NCBI GenBank assembly: GCA_022736605.1
Contig: DZDB01000011.1
Coordinates: forward strand, 1-26,788
Length of the DNA: 26,788 nucleotides
DNA from: Sideroxydans lithotrophicus
GTDB taxonomy: Bacteria; Pseudomonadota; Gammaproteobacteria; Burkholderiales; Sulfuriferulaceae
Direction of reading: 5' to 3'
The notes under the pieces were generated by a model that saw only the letters and a list, made by a program, of their open reading frames with translations, made no database searches and was not told the DNA's origin. Numbering within the stretch: position 1 is the stretch's first letter; every line of letters starts with the position of its first letter. A program made the translations under genes and the position numbers. Below, in pieces: positions 22,473 through 26,788 of the stretch.

Positions 22473-24014
22473 TCAGTAGACGGCGGAGGACTTGAATTCC
22501 TCAATGGCCTTGCTCAAAGCTGCTTCGACATCGCTTGCCATGTCGCCCGAGCTCTGGATTTTCTCTAACAGGGCGCCGTGTTTGGATTTCACGAACGATG
22601 CCAGTGCCGCTTCAAATGGCAAGGTTTTCTTGACGTCTACGTCATCCATGTAGCCCTTGTTGACGGCAAACAGCGTCAGCGCCATTTCAGCAATGTTCAT
22701 CGGCGCATACTGGCTTTGCTTCATCAGCTCAGTCACCATCTTGCCGCGCTCCAGCTGCTTGCGGGTGGCTTCATCCAGATCGGAAGCGAACTGCGCAAAC
22801 GCAGCCAGTTCACGATACTGCGCCAGCGCCAGACGTGTACCGCCACCCAGCTTCTTGATGACTTTGGTCTGCGCTGCACCACCGACGCGAGATACCGACA
22901 GACCGGCGTTGATCGCCGGACGGATACCGGCGTTGAACAAGTCGGTTTCCAGGAAGATCTGGCCGTCAGTAATCGAAATCACGTTGGTCGGCACGAAGGC
23001 GGACACGTCGCCGGCTTGCGTTTCAATCACCGGCAATGCCGTCAGCGAACCGGTTTTGCCCTTGACCGCGCCACCGGTGAGCTTTTCAACGTGATCCGCA
23101 TTGACGCGCGCCGCACGCTCGAGCAAACGTGAGTGCAGATAAAACACGTCACCCGGATACGCCTCACGGCCTGGCGGACGGCGCAGCAGCAGGGAAATCT
23201 GGCGGTAAGCCCAGGCTTGCTTGGTCAAATCATCGTAGACAATCAGCGCGTCTTCGCCCCGATCGCGGAAGTATTCGCCCATGGTGCAACCAGCATATGG
23301 CGCAATGTATTGCATGGCGGCGGAATCAGAGGCCGTCGCCGCAACCACGATGGTGTGACCCATCGCGCCGTGCTCTTCCAGCTTGCGCACCACGTTGGCA
23401 ACCGAAGATGCTTTCTGGCCAATTGCTACGTAAATGCAGACTACGCCCGTACCTTTTTGGTTGATGATGGCATCCACCGCGACGGCAGTTTTGCCGGTTT
23501 GGCGGTCACCGATGATCAGCTCGCGTTGGCCACGACCAATCGGCACCATCGCATCAACTGATTTCAGGCCGGTTTGCAATGGCTGCGTCACCGATTGGCG
23601 GGCAATCACACCGGGGGCGATTTTCTCAATCGGCGACGTCATGGTCGTGGCGATCGGGCCTTTGCCGTCGATCGGCTGACCCAGCGAGTTGACCACACGG
23701 CCAACCAGCTCTGGGCCGACCGGCACTTCCAGAATACGGCCGGTACACTTGACTGTATCGCCTTCACTGATGTGTTCGTATTCACCCAGCACCACGGCGC
23801 CGACCGAATCACGCTCCAGGTTCAAAGCGAGGCCGAAGGTGTTGCCTGGGAATTCCAGCATCTCGCCTTGCATCACGTCAGACAGACCATGTACACGCAC
23901 GATACCGTCGGTCACGGAGACCACGGTGCCCTGGGTGCGAAGCTCGGAAGCTGCCGCCAGGTTCTGGATTTTGCTCTTGATGAGATCACTGATCTCGGTG
24001 GGATTGAGTTGCAT
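22473..24014 (-). CDS. atpA: ATP synthase F1 alpha subunit
   Basis: This 513-residue non-catalytic nucleotide-binding subunit alternates with beta in the F1 hexamer. It starts MQLNPTEISDLIKSKIQNL, the region contacting the delta subunit, and has Walker A GDRQTGKT at 169-176. The SVSRVGGAAQ segment carries the arginine that completes the catalytic site on beta. The length is typical and no defects are seen. It follows atpH by 20 bp and precedes atpG by 13 bp. Confidence 0.98.
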   Translation of the reverse strand: MQLNPTEISDLIKSKIQNLAAASELRTQGTVVSVTDGIVRVHGLSDVMQGEMLEFPGNTFGLALNLERDSVGAVVLGEYEHISEGDTVKCTGRILEVPVGPELVGRVVNSLGQPIDGKGPIATTMTSPIEKIAPGVIARQSVTQPLQTGLKSVDAMVPIGRGQRELIIGDRQTGKTAVAVDAIINQKGTGVVCIYVAIGQKASSVANVVRKLEEHGAMGHTIVVAATASDSAAMQYIAPYAGCTMGEYFRDRGEDALIVYDDLTKQAWAYRQISLLLRRPPGREAYPGDVFYLHSRLLERAARVNADHVEKLTGGAVKGKTGSLTALPVIETQAGDVSAFVPTNVISITDGQIFLETDLFNAGIRPAINAGLSVSRVGGAAQTKVIKKLGGGTRLALAQYRELAAFAQFASDLDEATRKQLERGKMVTELMKQSQYAPMNIAEMALTLFAVNKGYMDDVDVKKTLPFEAALASFVKSKHGALLEKIQSSGDMASDVEAALSKAIEEFKSSAVY

Positions 24015-24034
24015 TGATGGCTCCTAACGGACTC

Positions 24035-24571
24035 TTAACGTTTTAACGCGTACGCCATGCCTTGCAGCTTGCCGCGCACTGAGGCGTCATACACTTCGTC
24101 ACCAACCGCAACGATGACACCACCGATCAGATCGGGGTCAACGGTTACGCTGGCGTTAATTTTGCATTTAAACCGACTTTCCAGTCGTGCGGACAATCCG
24201 GCGAGCTGTGCCTCATTCAGTGCAAATGCGCTTGTGACAGCCGCGTCCAACACGCCGCCCTCGCTGGCTTTCAGGACTTCAAACTGCGCAACAATGGCGG
24301 GCAACACCTGGAAGCGCCCACCGTCAATCAGCAGCTTGATGAAATTACCCGCTTCAGCGCTCAGCTTGCTGCCACATACGGCTGCAAACAAGGCATTGAG
24401 CTGTTCTGCACTGACATTTGGATCAGCTGCCAGACGCTGCATTTCAGGGTCTGCAGCTACAGCATCGGCCAACGCCAGCTGCTCAGACCAGGCACTTAGC
24501 GTACCCGCCTGCTTTGCCAGACTGAACACGGCTTCTGCATAAGGACGTGCAATGGTTGCGATTTCGGCCAT
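24035..24571 (-). CDS. atpH: ATP synthase F1 delta subunit
   Basis: This 178-residue peripheral-stalk subunit joins the top of F1 to the b subunits. It begins MAEIATIARPYAEAVFSLAKQAGTLSAWSEQL, the expected alpha-helical domain, and ends with the conserved VDPDLIGGVIVAVGDEVYDASVRGKLQGMAYALKR. It follows atpF after 3 bp. Confidence 0.96.
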   Translation of the reverse strand: MAEIATIARPYAEAVFSLAKQAGTLSAWSEQLALADAVAADPEMQRLAADPNVSAEQLNALFAAVCGSKLSAEAGNFIKLLIDGGRFQVLPAIVAQFEVLKASEGGVLDAAVTSAFALNEAQLAGLSARLESRFKCKINASVTVDPDLIGGVIVAVGDEVYDASVRGKLQGMAYALKR

Positions 24572-24574
24572 GGC

Positions 24575-25045
24575 TTAGAGCTCGTTCTTGATCGCGTCGA
24601 GCAGATCAGCATGCGCTTTGGCATCGATTTCGCGGCGCAGGATTTTCTCTGCACCGGCGACGGCCAAACCGGCAACCTGGCTACGCAGCGCTTCTTTGGC
24701 ACGCACGGTCTCTTGCGCAATGCTGGCCTGCGCACCGGCGATCATGCGATCACCTTCCGCTTTTGCCGTCCCTTTGGCTTCTTCAACCAGTTGTGCTGCA
24801 CGCTTGTCAGCCTGGGCAATGATGTCAGCCGCTTTTTGTTTGGCTTCATGCAGATGTTCAGCAGCACGCTTGGAGGCCAGCTCCAGCTCATGCTTGCCGC
24901 GCTCACCCGCAGCCAGACCATCGGCGATCTGCTTTTTGCGCTCACCCAGCGCTTGCATGATGGGTGGCCACACGAACTTCATGCAGAACCACACAAACAC
25001 GAAAAACGTGATGGATTGCCCGAGCAGGGTAGCATTGATATTCAT
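24575..25045 (-). CDS. atpF: ATP synthase Fo b subunit
   Basis: This 156-residue protein has one N-terminal TM helix (MNINATLLGQSITFFVFVWFCMKFVWPPI) and a long, Ala/Lys/Glu-rich helix typical of the dimeric peripheral stalk. It ends in AHADLLDAIKNEL, the delta-binding tail. Only one b gene is present, so this is a homodimeric stalk and not the b/b' type. It lies 33 bp after atpE and 3 bp before atpH. Confidence 0.96.
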   Translation of the reverse strand: MNINATLLGQSITFFVFVWFCMKFVWPPIMQALGERKKQIADGLAAGERGKHELELASKRAAEHLHEAKQKAADIIAQADKRAAQLVEEAKGTAKAEGDRMIAGAQASIAQETVRAKEALRSQVAGLAVAGAEKILRREIDAKAHADLLDAIKNEL

Positions 25046-25078
25046 GCCATTACCTTTCTACGGTTAGTATCTTCGCGC

Positions 25079-25318
25079 TTAACCAGCCACCGCAAACAGA
25101 ACGTACATGGCCAGACCGACAGCGATCATCGGCACCGCGTCAACCAGACCCATAACGATGAAGAACTGGGTACGCAACATTGGGATCAGCTCAGGCTGAC
25201 GCGCCGCGCCTTCCAGGAAGCGACCACCCAAAATACCGATACCAATCGAAGCACCGAGCGCGCCCAGACCCATCATCAGGGCACCGGCGATGTACAACAC
25301 TGCATGAACCATATCCAT
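25079..25318 (-). CDS. atpE: ATP synthase Fo c subunit (proton type)
   Basis: This 79-residue hairpin of two TM helices is joined by the polar loop ARQPE (39-43). The ion-binding carboxylate is Asp60 in GLVDAVPMIAVGL, aligned with E. coli Asp61. The extra residues of a sodium-binding c subunit (Gln and Glu-Ser/Thr) are absent, so protons are the expected coupling ion. Glycine motif GASIGIGILGG is present in helix 1. A strong AGGAG ribosome site precedes the ATG, fitting the many c copies needed per enzyme. Confidence 0.97.
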   Translation of the reverse strand: MDMVHAVLYIAGALMMGLGALGASIGIGILGGRFLEGAARQPELIPMLRTQFFIVMGLVDAVPMIAVGLAMYVLFAVAG

Positions 25319-25365
25319 TTGAAGCTCCTATTTACCAAAGATAAAACGATTAAAAATAAACTAGA

Positions 25366-26220
25366 TTAATGATGTTCCTGATGCGCCATGTCCAGATACA
25401 CAATGGTCAGCGTCATGAAGATGAATGCCTGCAAGGTGACAATCAGGATATGGAATACCGCCCAGCCCCATTGCAGCACGCCACCAAACAGGCCGATGCC
25501 AATGCCACCGCCAAACATCAGCGCGATCAGGATAAAAATCATTTCACCGGCGTACATGTTGCCGAATAGCCGCAACGCGAGCGATACCGGCTTGGCAATC
25601 AGGTTGACGCCTTCAAGGAAAATATTGGCCGGCAAACCCAGCTTGCCGAATGGCTGCAATGTCAGCTCGCCAACAAAACCACCGACACCCTTCATCTTGA
25701 TGCTGTAGTAAACCACCAGGAAAAACACGGATATCGCCATGCCGAAGGTCGCGTTCGGATCGGTACTTGGCACCACCTTGAAGAATGGCAGGCCTGCCAG
25801 ATGCGCCAGCTGCGGTATCCAGTCCACCGGAATCAGATCCATCAGATTCATCAGTAGAATCCAGACAAAAATAGTCAACGCCAGCGGCGCAACCAGCGGA
25901 TTTTTGCCCGAGAACGAACCGCGCACACTGGTGTCGATAAATTCCACGATCCATTCAACGAAGTTCTGCAAACCAGTCGGCACGCCCTTGCTGTCTGCCG
26001 TGATGCGCTTGGCGGCAAGCCGGAACATGAACAGAAACAGCACGCCGAGCACCAACGACACGCCCAAGGTGTCCAGATTGAATGCCCAAAATCCCATTGC
26101 TTTGGCTTCTTGCGCGGTATGCGCCAATTGCCAGTGATCCGAACCAGGCAGTTTGCCGTAGGTCAGATTTTGCAGATGGTGCTTGATATATTCCGAAGAG
26201 GTAAGTGCTTCAGTTGACAT
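25366..26220 (-). CDS. atpB: ATP synthase Fo a subunit
   Basis: This 284-residue integral-membrane protein forms the proton half-channels against the c ring. The essential arginine is Arg217 in LALRLFGNMYAGE, and the C-terminal helix is LTIVYLDMAHQEHH. Other signature parts are FVEWIVEF and LMNLMDLIPVDW. The length is normal for betaproteobacteria. It lies 16 bp after atpI and 47 bp before atpE. Confidence 0.97.
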   Translation of the reverse strand: MSTEALTSSEYIKHHLQNLTYGKLPGSDHWQLAHTAQEAKAMGFWAFNLDTLGVSLVLGVLFLFMFRLAAKRITADSKGVPTGLQNFVEWIVEFIDTSVRGSFSGKNPLVAPLALTIFVWILLMNLMDLIPVDWIPQLAHLAGLPFFKVVPSTDPNATFGMAISVFFLVVYYSIKMKGVGGFVGELTLQPFGKLGLPANIFLEGVNLIAKPVSLALRLFGNMYAGEMIFILIALMFGGGIGIGLFGGVLQWGWAVFHILIVTLQAFIFMTLTIVYLDMAHQEHH

Positions 26221-26236
26221 AACGCCACTCGAATAA

Positions 26237-26644
26237 TTAATCTTTAATATTACTGGCTCCGCTTATTGTCATTCCAATAAGCCAAGCCAACTGTCCCAGC
26301 ACAAAACCCGCAAGCAATGCGATTTGCGCGTGCCTGAAATAACTCAGACCCAGCGCCAGCAGCACCACGACCAGCACAAACCGCTCTAATCCCGTGCGGT
26401 AGACCGCTCGCACGGCGTGCTGCGCATCCATGTGCGCGCGCCTGCTTGACTGCCACCAGCGCAACCACAAAAGTAGCGCGGCGCTGATTGCAATTAGTCC
26501 ACCACTCATCACCGGCAACCCGATGGCATGCCCGTAAGCCTCGTCAGCCAACCAGACTGCCGCCCAGACCAGCACCCACTGCACAAGCAATGCACGGCGC
26601 ATCAACAGGTTAGGCTTTTTGTGTTGCGGAATTGTTGCTCGCAT
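26237..26644 (-). CDS. atpI: ATP synthase subunit I (AtpI)
   Basis: This 135-residue hydrophobic protein has about four TM segments and a basic N-terminus (MRATIPQHKKPNLLMRRALL). Sequence conservation of AtpI is weak, so the call rests on topology and its place as first gene of the atp operon, 16 bp before atpB. AtpI is thought to help c-ring assembly or ion supply and is not part of the final enzyme. An internal start at MRRALLVQWVL is possible. Confidence 0.85.
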   Translation of the reverse strand: MRATIPQHKKPNLLMRRALLVQWVLVWAAVWLADEAYGHAIGLPVMSGGLIAISAALLLWLRWWQSSRRAHMDAQHAVRAVYRTGLERFVLVVVLLALGLSYFRHAQIALLAGFVLGQLAWLIGMTISGASNIKD

Positions 26645-26685
26645 TTAAGCCACGGGCGATTGCACCCGCCCGTAAATAGAGCGCG

Positions 26686-26715
26686 ATGATACCCTAATTA
26701 GCATGTCTAATGCAA
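26686..26715 (-). promoter_or_regulatory. Likely promoter of the atp operon
   Basis: On the minus strand TTGCAT (26715-26710) and TATCAT (26691-26686) are separated by 18 bp, about 40 bp ahead of the atpI ATG. The -10 is near consensus and the -35 matches only in its first half. The remaining bases to the window end show no gene. Confidence 0.5.
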
Positions 26716-26788
26716 CGATTAGATGGGTTGATGCACGCGGGTACTATCTAAGTGTCAGTTCAGCGCAAATTCTGTAACGCTCTGCAAG

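Noticed and set aside
25079..25318. Sodium-coupled ATP synthase
   Set aside because: The c subunit has Asp60 in GLVDAVPMIAVG like proton-coupled enzymes and lacks the sodium-binding residue set.

Overview
The window looks like chromosomal core DNA of a betaproteobacterium, probably of the Nitrosomonadales/Gallionellales type. The genus is inferred from protein character, not determined. Three things point this way: the complete atpIBEFHAGDC operon with beta-like AtpD and AtpC sequences, the dut-coaBC / radC-rpmB-rpmG neighbourhood, and a beta-type membrane fatty-acid desaturase next to other housekeeping genes. Coding is dense, with many 1-8 bp gene overlaps. I see no rRNA, tRNA, CRISPR array or intact insertion sequence.

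Layout from left to right. (1) 1-900 is the only accessory-looking part. It holds a 107-bp imperfect palindrome (62-168), then a minus-strand toxin-antitoxin pair (AbrB-type antitoxin and PIN-domain toxin) with its own dyad-containing promoter and terminator-like hairpin. (2) 912-4918: hda on the minus strand, divergent from a plus-strand nrtR-nadA-lnt operon. The nrtR promoter carries two matching palindromes of the form GTGT-N7-ACAC, one filling the -35/-10 spacer and one at the predicted start of transcription. This is a textbook layout for autorepression of an NAD-synthesis operon by an ADP-ribose-sensing regulator. (3) 4924-8098, minus strand: coaBC and dut (4-bp overlap), then a two-TM GGDEF diguanylate cyclase. 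(4) 8165-9313, plus strand: radC, then rpmB-rpmG with its own strong promoter and terminator. (5) 9465-13879, minus strand: RsmB/NOP methyltransferase, secreted PLD-family nuclease and MscS channel in a tightly coupled run, then the desaturase. (6) 14045-15826, plus strand: SulP transporter with STAS domain and an unusual cysteine-containing tail. (7) 15947-18150, minus strand: a 2Fe-2S/FAD reductase overlapping an NhaD/CitM-type permease. (8) 18172-19047, plus strand: a YeeZ-like SDR protein whose stop codon lies inside a terminator hairpin. (9) 19076-19492, minus strand: mscL. (10) 19710-26644, minus strand: the whole F1Fo ATP synthase operon, with a proton-type c subunit, a promoter at 26686-26715 and a terminator at 19666-19693.

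I looked for an undescribed system and did not find a convincing multi-gene one. The best leads are the twin-operator nrtR-nadA-lnt unit with an intact Nudix box, the reductase-permease overlap pair, the left-edge palindrome, and the SulP cysteine tail. Gene calls rest on motifs read from the translated sequence. Promoter and operator calls are pattern-based and untested.
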